Positions 40,640-41,197 of a DNA stretch of 41,197 bases are shown here, piece by piece; position 1 is the stretch's first letter, and every line of letters begins with the position of its first letter. The notes beneath the pieces were generated by a model that saw nothing but the letters and a program-made list of their open reading frames with translations, was not told where the DNA came from and made no database searches. The position numbers were made by a program, and so were the translations under genes. Source of the DNA: Chrysophaeum taylorii (Eukaryota; Sar; Pelagophyceae; Pelagomonadales; Pelagomonadaceae); contig JAQMWT010000248.1 of assembly GCA_029834535.1 (NCBI GenBank), forward strand, positions 1-41,197, in the 5' to 3' direction.

Positions 40640-41197
40640 TGGACCCGTGCAGAAGAACGGCTTGTGCAGAGAGACGCCGACCTTGGCTGGGGGCGTCTGC
40701 CCCTGGCTCTTGGTGCTCTTTTTGGCGTCGTCGGGGCTTAAGGATGACTGGTTGGTAGCCTCTGTGACACGACACTAGGTGCGATGTGTGGGGTAATCGG
40801 GTGGCCGTTCAGCATGGGCCGTGCGACGGGTCCGAGGGTTTGCGAAGACTTTTCAAGCTCGTGTGGGCGTGTGTATCAGAAGTCGCCATGCCGTTTTGTT
40901 TTCAGGGAGTTGAAAGAACTCGACATGTAAAGGAGCGATGCGTCGTCTTTGCCGACCCAGAGCCTACTTTGGCGTGCCGAAAAGGCACACTCCGACGCCT
41001 TCGTCTCCGGGGGAAGGCCGCGGTCATGGCCGCGTTGTCCCATCAACAACATCGTTTCGACGTGGCGTGAGATGGCACTCTTAGAAGAGCCGCGGGCCTG
41101 CGGTTCGGGTGAGTGAAATAGTCCGCGAGGTCGCCGTAGAACGGCTTGGAGGATCAATGCTCGCGCGCCTACGCGTGTGCCGGGTGATGGGTGGTGG

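Larger units (their letters stand above)
39678..41197 (-). mobile_element. Helitron-type short unit H (strongly decayed, runs off the window)
   Basis: The minus-strand 3' end CACTTG is at 39678, followed by T. Iterons (CAGTAAGTTCACCTAGTCCC in plus reading) run to ~39965. After a ~400 bp interruption, more iterons and the helicase remnant continue to ~41160 with many single-base insertions and deletions. It lies tail to tail with unit G, separated only by the hAT insertion and ~35 bp. Confidence 0.75.

Overview
This is a eukaryotic nuclear window made almost entirely of nested, decaying transposable elements. One cellular gene stands out, a BRAP2-like protein at 33687-35309 (minus strand). The sequence alone does not name the organism. 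Helitrons, Ty3/gypsy, Ty1/copia, LINE-type reverse transcriptase, hAT and TTAA-flanked MITE sequences occur together, and the codons are GC-rich in the Helitrons but more AT-rich in the copia element and the BRAP2-like gene. That fits a repeat-rich protist, alga or early-diverging fungus or oomycete; I make no firmer assignment.

Layout. 1-1052: 3' end and 3' LTR of a plus-strand gypsy element. 1053-1420: C-terminal piece of a non-LTR reverse transcriptase. 1421-1728: a 2 x 158 bp tandem repeat. 1729-2964: a short Helitron-type unit (A). 3031-10334: a minus-strand Helitron Rep-helicase gene (Helitron-1), split inside an intron by two tandem short units (C and B, 4764-6773). 10335-12249: a gypsy fragment, a second Helitron N-terminus, and a composite repeat carrying a TTAA-flanked MITE. 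12250-20954: a minus-strand gypsy element with nearly identical 356/358 bp LTRs. 20955-22039: a piece of a second gypsy family inserted in another RT fragment. 22040-23010: unit D. 23011-29663: a plus-strand copia element with a 102 bp LTR. 29694-33134: Rep part of a second, diverged Helitron. 33687-35309: the BRAP2-like gene. 35361-38459: three short Helitron units (E, F, G) head to tail. 38478-39649: a hAT element with a perfect 8 bp target duplication. 39678 to the end: a decayed unit (H).

The most interesting system is the family of ~1 kb units A-H. Intact ones start TCCTAACTACTAAT, and all whose 3' end is visible end GGCCTGCACTTG followed by T. They carry the remnant C-terminal half of a Pif1-type helicase and then a cluster of 'AGGTGAACTTACTGGG' iterons next to the 3' end. 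They join directly as ...CTTG|TC... in tandem arrays, as expected from rolling-circle (Helitron) transposition. The C-B pair can be compared with unoccupied paralogous sites elsewhere in the window.

Nearly every transposon ORF is broken by frameshifts or by stops that often look like C-to-T changes (CAA/CAG to TAA/TAG, CGA to TGA). Some frameshifts in the young gypsy element lie in G homopolymers and may be assembly errors. Only the BRAP2-like ORF is uninterrupted over a full family length.
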